A stretch of DNA of 5,558 bases from Burkholderiales bacterium (GTDB lineage Bacteria > Pseudomonadota > Gammaproteobacteria > Burkholderiales > Burkholderiaceae). Numbering within the stretch: position 1 is the stretch's first letter; each line of letters opens with the position of its first letter. The stretch covers positions 1-5,558 of the forward strand of contig CANBQJ010000242.1 in NCBI GenBank assembly GCA_947371645.1, written 5' to 3'. Shown in pieces: positions 1 through 5,558 of this stretch. The position numbers were made by a program, and so were the translations under genes. The notes beneath the pieces were generated by a model. The model did no database searches. It saw only the letters and a list, made by a program, of their open reading frames with translations, and was not told where the DNA came from.

Positions 1-45
1 GTGCAGCGTGACGGCGCGCCGCCCGTGGTGGCCGAAGCCGCATGA
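1..45 (+). CDS. C-terminal tail of an upstream gene (partial, unidentified)
   Basis: Frame 1 is open from the window edge to a TGA at 43-45 and reads [14 protein letters not shown] before the stop. The codons are GC-rich at the third position, as in the genes that follow. The stop overlaps the miaA start as ATGA, which is typical of two genes in one operon with coupled translation. In many proteobacteria the gene before miaA is mutL (DNA mismatch repair), so mutL is the natural guess. However, these 14 residues are not the usual conserved MutL ending and could equally be a variable tail or another protein, so no identity is assigned. Confidence 0.55.
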   Translation: MQRDGAPPVVAEAA

Positions 46-1031
46 GCACCATGGCGATCACCGAGACAAGCGCCACCGGCGCAACGTCAAGCCGCCTGTG
101 GATCCTGGCCGGCCCCACCGCCTGCGGCAAGACCGCTGCCGCGCTGGCCCTGGCGCAGCAGCTGCCCATCGAGGTCATCAGCGTCGACTCGTCCCTGGTC
201 TACCGGGGCATGGACATCGGCACCGCCAAGCCCAGCCCGGAAGAGCTGGCCCAGGTACCCCACCACCTCATCGACATCCTCGACCCCGCCGAGAGCTACA
301 GCGCCGCGTGCTTTGTGGCCGACACCACCCGCCTGGTCGGCGAGATCCGCGCGCGTGGCCGTGAGCCCTTGCTGGTGGGCGGCACCATGCTCTACATCAA
401 GGCCCTGCTGGACGGCCTGGATGAGCTGCCCAGCGCCAGCCCGGAGATCCGCGCCATGCTGGACGCGCGCATCGCCTCAGAAGGCATTGCCGCGCTGCAC
501 GCCGAACTGGCCCAGGTCGACCCGGTCACGGCGCAGCGCCTGCCCCCCGGCGACACCCAGCGCATCCAGCGCGCACTGGAGGTGTGGCACGCCAGTGGCC
601 GGACCTTGTCCAGCTTCCACACCCGCGGCGGCACGGAGGCCAAGGCATCGCCCTGGCAGGCCACCCTGGTCTCGCTGGAGCCGCAAGACCGCACCTGGCT
701 GCACCACCGCATTGCCCTGCGCTTCGAACAGATGATGGCCCAGGGTTTTGTCGACGAGGTGATGCGCCTGCGCCTGCGCCGTGACCTGCACCCGGGCCTG
801 CCGTCGATCCGGTGCGTGGGCTACCGCCAGGTCTGGGAAGCCCTGGACGCGGGCCTGGACCTGAACGACCCCAAGGTGCGCAAGCAGGTGATGGACCAGG
901 GCATCGCCGCCACGCGGCAACTGGCCAAGCGCCAGGTCACCTGGCTGCGCAGCATGCCCCAGCGCTTGGTGGTGGCCTGCGATGGCGAAGGCGTGTTGCC
1001 CCAGGTCATGCAGGCCTTTGCCAGCACCTGA
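42..1031 (+). CDS. miaA: tRNA dimethylallyltransferase MiaA
   Basis: MiaA transfers a dimethylallyl group from DMAPP to N6 of A37 in tRNAs that read codons starting with U (i6A37, later converted to ms2i6A by MiaB). It acts in the cytoplasm and improves codon-anticodon pairing and reading-frame maintenance. The 329-residue product is close to the usual length (about 310-330). Visible motifs are a P-loop-like GPTACGKT at residues 24-31, [17 protein letters not shown] at 48-64 containing the conserved catalytic-region Asp49, [10 protein letters not shown] at 73-82, [17 protein letters not shown] at 110-126, [11 protein letters not shown] at 171-181, [12 protein letters not shown] at 257-268 and [12 protein letters not shown] at 292-303. 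All core elements are present and no frameshift is seen. The ATG at 42 overlaps the upstream stop and has no strong ribosome-binding site, which fits coupled translation. A second in-frame ATG at 51 is an alternative start three codons later. The P-loop has Cys28 where Ser is usual. Confidence 0.97.
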   Translation: MSTMAITETSATGATSSRLWILAGPTACGKTAAALALAQQLPIEVISVDSSLVYRGMDIGTAKPSPEELAQVPHHLIDILDPAESYSAACFVADTTRLVGEIRARGREPLLVGGTMLYIKALLDGLDELPSASPEIRAMLDARIASEGIAALHAELAQVDPVTAQRLPPGDTQRIQRALEVWHASGRTLSSFHTRGGTEAKASPWQATLVSLEPQDRTWLHHRIALRFEQMMAQGFVDEVMRLRLRRDLHPGLPSIRCVGYRQVWEALDAGLDLNDPKVRKQVMDQGIAATRQLAKRQVTWLRSMPQRLVVACDGEGVLPQVMQAFAST

Positions 1032-1106
1032 AGGTTGACCCAGGTTAAGCCCCTGCAGGGCTTCCGCACCTAAAGTTGCGGCTCATCAAAACAGCAGGCG
1101 CCCACC
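1032..1106. promoter_or_regulatory. Intergenic gap with two adjacent inverted repeats
   Basis: This 75-base spacer separates miaA from the next + strand gene. It holds a perfect 6-bp inverted repeat, AAGCCC (1047-1052) and GGGCTT (1058-1063), with a 5-base loop. Immediately after comes a 5-bp repeat, CCGCA (1064-1068) and TGCGG (1077-1081), flanking CCTAAAGT. There is no T-tract, so an intrinsic terminator is not supported. A TTGACC at 1035-1040 resembles a -35 box, but no -10 sits at proper spacing. The AGCAGG at 1093-1098, 8 bases before the ATG at 1107, is a weak ribosome-binding site for the next gene. The repeats could form an mRNA hairpin or a protein-binding site; neither can be shown here. 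Confidence 0.3.
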
Positions 1107-1877
1107 ATGCCGCTCGAGCTTTACCGCGACCGTCAACATGTGTGCCTGATGTTCTCGGACCTGTGCACCGAAGGTGGCGAAGCCGTGCAGGCCAACCAGT
1201 TCCTCATCGTCAACGAAGACACCGGCGCCATCATCGACCCGGGCGGCAACCTGGCCTACAGCCAGCTCTACCTGGCCATGACCCGGCACTTTGCGCCGTC
1301 CAGGCTGTCGGCCATCCTGGCGTCTCACGCCGACCCGGACATCATCGCGTCGCTGGACCGCTGGCTGACGGCCACGCCCAGCGCTTCGCTGTATGTGTCC
1401 ACCCTGTGGGAGCGCTTCGTGCCGCATTTCTGCAAGGCCGGCAAGACCACGGGCCGCATCGTGGGCATGCCCGATGCCGGCATGCGCATCCCCATCGGCC
1501 GCAGCGAGCTGATCGCCCTGCCCGCGCACTTCCTGCACGCCGAAGGCAACTTCCAGTTCTATGACCCGGTCAGCCGCATCCTGTTCTCTGGTGACCTGGG
1601 CGCATCAATGATGGCGCCGCAGGCCGCCAGCCAGGTCATGCGCAGCATCGACCCGCTGCCCCCCGGCATGCTGGGCTTCCACCAGCGCTACATGGTGTCC
1701 AACAAGGTCTTGCGCCTGTGGGCCCGCATGGTGCGCAGCCTGGAAATCGACATGATCGTGCCGCAGCATGGCGCGCCCATGCAGGGCCCGGCGGTCAGGC
1801 AATTCATCGACTGGGCCGAACAGCTGAGCTGCGGCATCGACCTCATGGGGCAGAGCCACTACACGGTGCCCGCCTGA
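1107..1877 (+). CDS. ODP-type diiron metallo-beta-lactamase-fold protein (no flavodoxin domain)
   Basis: The 256-residue product matches the diiron domain of flavodiiron proteins (FprA/NorV type) but ends without a flavodoxin domain, as in the ODP (oxygen-binding di-iron protein) family. Candidate metal ligands appear in family order: His74, Asp76 and Asp78 in SHADPDI, His144 in HFLHAEGNF, bridging Asp163 in SGDLGA, and His221 in PQHGAP. The HxDxD first motif followed by Ile (not His) and the FLHAEGNFQFYDP strand fit ODP better than hydrolytic enzymes such as glyoxalase II (HxHxDH). Family members bind O2 or NO at two irons. A stand-alone form would need a separate electron donor if it is a reductase, or it may act as a sensor. 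There is no signal peptide or membrane segment, so it is probably cytoplasmic. The ATG at 1107 follows a weak AGCAGG site. It lies 75 bases after miaA and may be cotranscribed with it. The substrate and physiological role are not known from the sequence. Confidence 0.85.
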   Translation: MPLELYRDRQHVCLMFSDLCTEGGEAVQANQFLIVNEDTGAIIDPGGNLAYSQLYLAMTRHFAPSRLSAILASHADPDIIASLDRWLTATPSASLYVSTLWERFVPHFCKAGKTTGRIVGMPDAGMRIPIGRSELIALPAHFLHAEGNFQFYDPVSRILFSGDLGASMMAPQAASQVMRSIDPLPPGMLGFHQRYMVSNKVLRLWARMVRSLEIDMIVPQHGAPMQGPAVRQFIDWAEQLSCGIDLMGQSHYTVPA

Positions 1878-1882
1878 GGGCA

Positions 1883-1908
1883 GGCCGAGCGGCCAAGCAC
1901 GTCAGTGC
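1883..1908. terminator. Possible weak bidirectional terminator between convergent genes
   Basis: The + strand ODP gene and the - strand emrB gene end tail to tail with only 24 bases between their stop codons. The gap holds a GC-rich inverted repeat, GGCCG (1883-1887) and CGGCC (1890-1894), and a second small one, GCAC (1897-1900) and GTGC (1905-1908), which overlaps the emrB stop codon. Stems are short (4-5 bp) and no U-tract follows on either strand. This is therefore a positional suggestion more than a recognised intrinsic terminator; transcripts may overlap or end by Rho. Confidence 0.25.
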
Positions 1909-3476
1909 GCGCCGCCCGCGTCCACCGCTGCGCCCGTGCGCTGCGGCCGTGACAACCAGATCACAGGCACCAGGCACAAGAAAAGGATGGCCGAGCCCAG
2001 GTAGACGTCATCGGCCGCGCGCGTGAAGGCCTGCTGGTCGATCAGGCGCGTGACCTGCGCCGCCGCCTGGTCAAAGCTCATCCCCAGGTTGGTCAAGGTG
2101 TTGAAGGTTTCGCCGGCAGCGGGGTCTGTGGCGGTGAGCTTCTCGACCATGTGCGCATGGTGCAGCGTGGCGCGGTTCTCCCAGATCGTGGTGACCGTGG
2201 AGGTGCCCATGGCACCGGCCGTGATGCGCACGAAGTTGGTCAGGCCCGAGGCGGAAGGGATGCGGTCTGGCGTCAGGCCATTGAGCGTGATGGCGCTCAA
2301 GGGGATGAAGAAACAGGCGATGGCCGCCCCTTGCAGGATGGTCGGCACCATGATGGTGGCGAAGTCGGCCTGCACGGTGAAGTGAGAGCGCATCCACAGC
2401 ACGAAGGCGAAGCCGACGAAGGCGACGGTGGCAAAGCGGCGAGGGTCCACCTTGGCCACGTTCTTGCCCACCAGTGGCGACAAGAGGATGGCCAGCAGGC
2501 CCACCGGCGCCACCGCCATGCCGGCCGCAGAAGCCGTGTAGCCCATGAACTGCTGCAGCCACAGGGGCAGCAGCACCACGTTGCCAAAGAACAGGCCATA
2601 GCCAATGGACGTGGCCACCGTGCCGGTCACGAAGTTGCGTCGCGCAAAGAGCTTGAGGTCGACCACGGGGTGCTCGGCGGTGAGCTCCCACACCAGGAAG
2701 ACGGCGAAGCCCACCAGCGCCGTGATGCCCAGTGCCACGATCTGGCCGCTCTCGAACCACTCCAGCTCCTTGCCCTTGTCGAGCATGACCTGCAGTGCGC
2801 CCACCCACACCACCAGCAGCGCCAGCCCGACGGTGTCGATGGGCAGCTTCTTGGTGGGCGTTTCGCGCTTGGCGTAGATGCGCCAGGTCACCAGCGCGGC
2901 GCCCAGGCCCACCGGCACGTTGATGTAGAAGATCCAGGGCCAGGCCATGTTGTCGGTGATCCAGCCGCCCAGCAGCGGCCCGGTCACCGGCGCCACCAGG
3001 GTGGTCATGGCCCACATGGCCAGCGCCATGCCCGCTTTGTTGGGCGGGTAGCTGCTCAGCAGCAAGGTCTGCGACAGCGGGATCATGGGCCCGGCCACCA
3101 GGCCTTGCAGCACGCGAAAGCCGATCAGCATTTCCAGCGACGAGGCCAGGCCGCACATCCACGAGGCGAGCACGAACAGGATCACGCTGGTGATGAACAG
3201 GCGCACGGCGCCAAAGCGCTGCGTGAGCCAACCGGTGAGGGGCACCGAGATGGCGTTGGACACGCCAAAGCTGGTGATGACCCAGGTGCCCTGGTTGGGG
3301 CTCACGCCCAGGTCACCGGCGATGGCCGGCAGGGACACGTTGGCGATCGACGAATCGAGCACGTTCATGAAGGTGGCCAGCGACAGGGCCACGGTGCCCA
3401 GCACCAGCGAGGTGCCGCTCAGTGGTGCCAACGGAGCCTGGGGCCTGGGCGCGGCCGGCGCATCCCCCGCGCTCAT
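1902..3476 (-). CDS. emrB: EmrB/QacA-type DHA2 multidrug efflux permease (MFS, 14 TM)
   Basis: This is the inner-membrane proton-driven pump of the tripartite system, exporting hydrophobic or amphipathic compounds through the adaptor and outer-membrane channel. The 524-residue product has the usual DHA2 length and about 14 hydrophobic segments, the first near residues 26-48 and the last near 490-509. Family motifs are LDSSIANVSLPAI at 40-52 (motif D1, Asp41 in TM1), GWLTQRFGAVRLF at 82-94 (motif A loop), RVLQGLVAGPMIPL at 121-134 (motif B with Arg121), and VTGPLLGGW at 164-172 (motif C, antiporter signature). IFYINVPVG follows at 182-190. The hydrophilic stretch at about 431-489 between the last two helices is the periplasmic loop typical of EmrB. 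The ATG overlaps the emrA stop as ATGA, with no clear ribosome-binding site, so translation is probably coupled. The actual substrates cannot be told from sequence. The symbol is given by family and operon context. Confidence 0.94.
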   Translation of the reverse strand: MSAGDAPAAPRPQAPLAPLSGTSLVLGTVALSLATFMNVLDSSIANVSLPAIAGDLGVSPNQGTWVITSFGVSNAISVPLTGWLTQRFGAVRLFITSVILFVLASWMCGLASSLEMLIGFRVLQGLVAGPMIPLSQTLLLSSYPPNKAGMALAMWAMTTLVAPVTGPLLGGWITDNMAWPWIFYINVPVGLGAALVTWRIYAKRETPTKKLPIDTVGLALLVVWVGALQVMLDKGKELEWFESGQIVALGITALVGFAVFLVWELTAEHPVVDLKLFARRNFVTGTVATSIGYGLFFGNVVLLPLWLQQFMGYTASAAGMAVAPVGLLAILLSPLVGKNVAKVDPRRFATVAFVGFAFVLWMRSHFTVQADFATIMVPTILQGAAIACFFIPLSAITLNGLTPDRIPSASGLTNFVRITAGAMGTSTVTTIWENRATLHHAHMVEKLTATDPAAGETFNTLTNLGMSFDQAAAQVTRLIDQQAFTRAADDVYLGSAILFLCLVPVIWLSRPQRTGAAVDAGGAH

Positions 3477-4786
3477 GAGCGGTGCGCCGGGTTGGCATGA
3501 CGCAGGTTGCCATCGATGATGCGGGCCACCAGGCGGTCGGCCTCCACCTGCGGCGCGTCGAACACCGTGGTGCTGGCCACCGGCTTGTCGCGCGGCACGG
3601 ACGCCAGCACGGCACCATCCTGATGGGCCACGTCCACTTCCACTTCCATGGACAGGCCCACGCGCAAGGGGTGCGCCTTCACTTCTTCAGGCAGCAGGCT
3701 GACGCGCACGGGCACGCGCTGCACGATCTTGATCCAGTTGCCGGTGGCGTTCTGGGCAGGCAGCAGCGCGAAGGCCGCGCCCGTGCCCGCGCCCAGGCCG
3801 GTGACGGTGCCGTGGTAGACCACCTTCTTGCCATAGACGTCGGCGGTCAGGGTGGCGCTTTGGCCCAAGCGGATGCGCTGCAACTGGCTTTCCTTGAAGT
3901 TGGCGTCCACCCAGGGCTGGTCCAGGGCCACCACCGTCATCACCGGGGTGCCGGCCTGCACGCGCTGGCCCAGCTGCACGCTGCGCTTGGCCACATAGCC
4001 GTCCACCGGGGCCAGCAGGTTCACGCGCTGCCAGGCCAGGTAAGCCTCACGCACGCGGGCGGCGGCACGGGCCACATTGGGGTGCTGGCTCACACCCGTG
4101 CCATCGGTGAGCGATTCGTTCGACGTGAGCTGCTCACGGGCCTGCTGTTGCCCCGATTCGGCCGCAGTCAGCGCGCTGCGTGCCACGCTGAGTTGAGCCT
4201 GGGCATGCTGGAACTCTTCCTGGCCCACGGCACCGGTGGCCACCAGCGGGGCGCGGCGGTTGACGTCGTCCTGGGCGCGCTTGAAGTCGTTCTGGGCGCG
4301 GGCCACATCGGCCTGGCGAGCCTGGATCTGGGCCTGCAAGGTCGCGTTGTTGGCGTACAAGGTGCGCACCTCGCGCACGGTCTGCGCCAGCTGGGCCTCG
4401 GCCTGGTCCAGGCTGACGCGGGCGTCTGCGGTGTCCAGCTTGATGAGCGGCTGCCCAGCCTTGACCACGTCGGTGTCGTCCGCCTGGATGGCCACCACGG
4501 TGCCGCCCACCAGGGGCGTGATCTGCACGACGTTGGCCTGCACGTAGGCGTTGTCGGTGTGCTCGTAGTGGTTGGCCACCAGCGCATAGTAAGCACCATA
4601 GGCGGCGCCGCCCAGCACCACCACCGCGGCGATGGCGCTCAAGGCCTTCTTGCGGGGCTGGCTGGTGGCGGGGGCGTTGGGCGTGGCGGTGTGGTTCATG
4701 GCGGCAGGGGCTTGTGCGGTGGGTGCTGTGTGCTGGGGGCCGGTGTTGCTGGCCTTCTCGGCGCTTGGGTCTGGCGTGTCGCTCAT
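3473..4786 (-). CDS. emrA: EmrA/HlyD-family periplasmic adaptor of the efflux pump
   Basis: This membrane-fusion protein links the EmrB permease to the outer-membrane channel. The 437 residues divide into a Pro/Ala/Thr-rich cytoplasmic tail (about 1-44), a single membrane anchor after PRKK (about 48-70), a first lipoyl half with NAYVQANVVQITPLVGGTV (79-97), and a long Gln/Ala-rich coiled-coil hairpin (about 119-250). Then come the second lipoyl half with NLLAPVDGYVAKRSV (256-270) and a beta-barrel domain (about 290-390). The stretch GAAFALLPAQNATGNWIKIV (337-356) is the characteristic EmrA signature. The start is well supported: AAAGG at 4797-4793 lies 6 bases before the ATG, and that ATG overlaps the stop of the outer-membrane factor gene as ATGA. 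Met30 is a less likely internal start. The stop overlaps the emrB start in the same way. The tail of about 45 residues is longer than in E. coli EmrA and is probably disordered. Confidence 0.94.
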   Translation of the reverse strand: MSDTPDPSAEKASNTGPQHTAPTAQAPAAMNHTATPNAPATSQPRKKALSAIAAVVVLGGAAYGAYYALVANHYEHTDNAYVQANVVQITPLVGGTVVAIQADDTDVVKAGQPLIKLDTADARVSLDQAEAQLAQTVREVRTLYANNATLQAQIQARQADVARAQNDFKRAQDDVNRRAPLVATGAVGQEEFQHAQAQLSVARSALTAAESGQQQAREQLTSNESLTDGTGVSQHPNVARAAARVREAYLAWQRVNLLAPVDGYVAKRSVQLGQRVQAGTPVMTVVALDQPWVDANFKESQLQRIRLGQSATLTADVYGKKVVYHGTVTGLGAGTGAAFALLPAQNATGNWIKIVQRVPVRVSLLPEEVKAHPLRVGLSMEVEVDVAHQDGAVLASVPRDKPVASTTVFDAPQVEADRLVARIIDGNLRHANPAHRS

Positions 4787-5558
4787 GACTGGCCTTTGGC
4801 AATGGGGGCAATGGGGGCGATGGAGGTGCCCGAGCCGGCAGCAGCGGCACCCGACGAGGCGCCAGCGGTGGCGCGGATCAAGCCGATCTGCGCCTCCAGC
4901 GCCCGCGACTGCAAGTCCACGGCCGTGCGGCGCTGTGCCAGCACCGCCGTCTCGGCGCTGAGCACGATCAGGTAGTTGCCCAGGCCCGCCTGGTAGCGGC
5001 TGCGGGCCAGGCCATAAGCGGCTTCGGCACTGGCCTGGGCCTCTCGCTGGGTGGCCTGCTGGCGCGCCACGGCCTGCACGGAGCTGAACTGGTCGGCCGC
5101 TTCCTGCGCGGCCTGCAGCAGCACCTGGTTGTAGTTGGCAATCGCCAGGTCTTCCTGGGCCACCTGCTCCAGCATGCCGGCACGGCGGCGGTCGCCATCA
5201 AAGAGGGGCAGGTGGATGGCAGGCATCAGGCCCCATTGCAAGCTGCTGGCCTTGAGCAGCCTGTCCAGGCCAATCGCGTTGTAGCCGCCGTAGGTCGTCA
5301 GGTCGATGTTGGGATAGAAGAGCGCCAAGCGCGTCGCCTTGCTGTCTTGCGTGGCGGCTTCGGCGCGCCACAGGGCAGCCATCACATCGGGACGATGGGC
5401 CAGCAGGTCCACAGGCAGTTGCGCAGGCGCGGCAGGCTGCTTGAGGGCAGTCAGCTGCACGTTCAGCCCGTCCAGCGCGGTGGGAGACTGACCACTGAGC
5501 ACGGCCAGGGCGTGGCGCGTTTTACAGCAACACCAAGGGCATTGGCACCGGCGTGACA
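4783..5558 (-). CDS. Outer-membrane factor (OprM/NodT family) of the efflux pump, C-terminal half only
   Basis: This gene would encode the TolC-like trimeric channel of the pump, usually a lipoprotein of about 470-500 residues. Only about 245 C-terminal residues are present, corresponding to the second OEP repeat. Recognisable segments are TRHALAVLSGQSP (codons 5520-5482), LPVDLLAHRPDVMAALWRAE, ALFYPNIDLTTYGGY, MPAIHLPLFDGDRRRAGML and a Gln/Ala-rich helical stretch. RSRYQAGLGNYLIVLSAET near the end is the typical second-repeat motif. The tail is Gly/Ala/Ser-rich and ends with an Ile-Ala-Pro repeat. The frame stays open to the right edge, but homology ends at about 5518-5524: upstream of that the frame reads a Cys-rich, non-family sequence (CQCPWCCC). 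The GTG at 5502-5500 lies inside a conserved motif and is not a true start. The gene is therefore 5'-incomplete, either cut by a junction or by the assembly edge. The stop overlaps the emrA start (ATGA). Confidence 0.88.
   Translation of the reverse strand, partial: SRRCQCPWCCCKTRHALAVLSGQSPTALDGLNVQLTALKQPAAPAQLPVDLLAHRPDVMAALWRAEAATQDSKATRLALFYPNIDLTTYGGYNAIGLDRLLKASSLQWGLMPAIHLPLFDGDRRRAGMLEQVAQEDLAIANYNQVLLQAAQEAADQFSSVQAVARQQATQREAQASAEAAYGLARSRYQAGLGNYLIVLSAETAVLAQRRTAVDLQSRALEAQIGLIRATAGASSGAAAAGSGTSIAPIAPIAKGQS
4799..4825. repeat. Three tandem 9-bp units near the 3' end of the outer-membrane factor gene
   Basis: Two identical units, GCAATGGGG at 4799-4807 and 4808-4816, are followed by a degenerate third, GCGATGGAG, at 4817-4825. 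On the coding (- strand) side they encode an Ile-Ala-Pro repeat just before the C-terminal KGQS. The unit is a multiple of three, so gain or loss of a copy would keep the frame and the overlap with emrA. It probably arose by replication slippage in an unconstrained tail. Confidence 0.75.
5499..5558 (+). other. Possible fragment of a foreign + strand reading frame at the right edge
   Basis: After a TGA at 5496-5498, this + strand frame is open to the window end. From codon 5517 it reads AFYSNTKGIGTGVT with well-chosen codons, mostly C or G at the third position (TAC AGC AAC ACC AAG GGC). The opposite frame that should continue the outer-membrane factor becomes Cys-rich and unlike its family at the same place. 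The part before about 5517 is only the shadow of the outer-membrane factor. The fragment is too short to identify and has no start codon here. Confidence 0.35.

Noticed and set aside
1071..1098. TAAAGTT at 1071-1077 as the -35 box of a FliA (sigma-28) promoter for the ODP gene
   Set aside because: No GCCGATAA-like -10 element occurs at the required spacing downstream, so the match to one half of the consensus is not enough.
1086..1538. 150-codon open frame on the - strand opposite the ODP gene
   Set aside because: It is a shadow of the + strand gene, whose metal-binding motifs are in order; the antisense product has no recognisable feature.
2071..3231. 386-codon alternative frame on the - strand inside emrB
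   Set aside because: It is an out-of-frame reading of emrB rich in Arg/His/Gly/Ala with no hydrophobic helices; the emrB frame explains the region.
2151..3500. 449-codon open frame on the + strand opposite emrB
   Set aside because: It is an antisense shadow in GC-rich DNA: the product is Gly/His/Gln/Arg-rich low-complexity sequence without recognisable domains, while the - strand frame has every DHA2 motif.
3482..4975. 497-codon open frame on the + strand opposite emrA and the end of the outer-membrane factor gene
   Set aside because: It spans two well-supported - strand genes across their junction and gives a His/Gly/Leu-rich product with no family features. Long antisense frames are expected at this GC content.
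5500..5502. GTG as the start codon of the outer-membrane factor gene
   Set aside because: It falls inside the conserved RHALAVLSGQSP motif, in the middle of the family's normal length, and would give a protein lacking the whole first repeat and signal peptide.

Overview
The window is compact, high-GC, GC3-biased bacterial DNA from what looks like a betaproteobacterium of the order Burkholderiales (Comamonadaceae or a close relative). This placement is an inference from protein style, codon use and gene neighbourhood; there is no rRNA or other decisive marker. Five protein-coding regions cover almost everything. Two lie on the + strand on the left and three on the - strand on the right, so the two blocks converge near 1890.

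Left block (1-1877, + strand): the last 14 codons of an unidentified upstream gene overlap the start of miaA by ATGA. miaA encodes the tRNA A37 dimethylallyltransferase and is complete, with all its motifs. After a 75-base gap holding two small inverted repeats comes a 256-residue protein with a metallo-beta-lactamase fold. Its ligand pattern is that of the ODP (oxygen-binding di-iron protein) family, that is, a flavodiiron-protein diiron domain without a flavodoxin domain. It is the least routine gene in the window.

Right block (1902-5558, - strand): a tripartite multidrug efflux operon transcribed right to left. The order is outer-membrane factor (OprM/NodT type, C-terminal half only), EmrA-type periplasmic adaptor, EmrB-type 14-helix DHA2 permease. 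Both internal junctions are ATGA stop/start overlaps, so the proteins are probably made by coupled translation. Together they would form an inner membrane-periplasm-outer membrane channel driven by the proton gradient. The operon promoter and any regulator lie beyond the right edge.

Right edge: homology to the outer-membrane factor stops abruptly near 5518-5524. The last ~38 bases look instead like coding sequence on the opposite strand, which suggests a rearrangement or, more simply, a chimeric assembly end. No tRNA, rRNA, CRISPR, insertion sequence or prophage gene was seen. Apart from the ODP-type protein and the right-edge breakpoint, the content is ordinary chromosomal sequence; I see no convincing new system.
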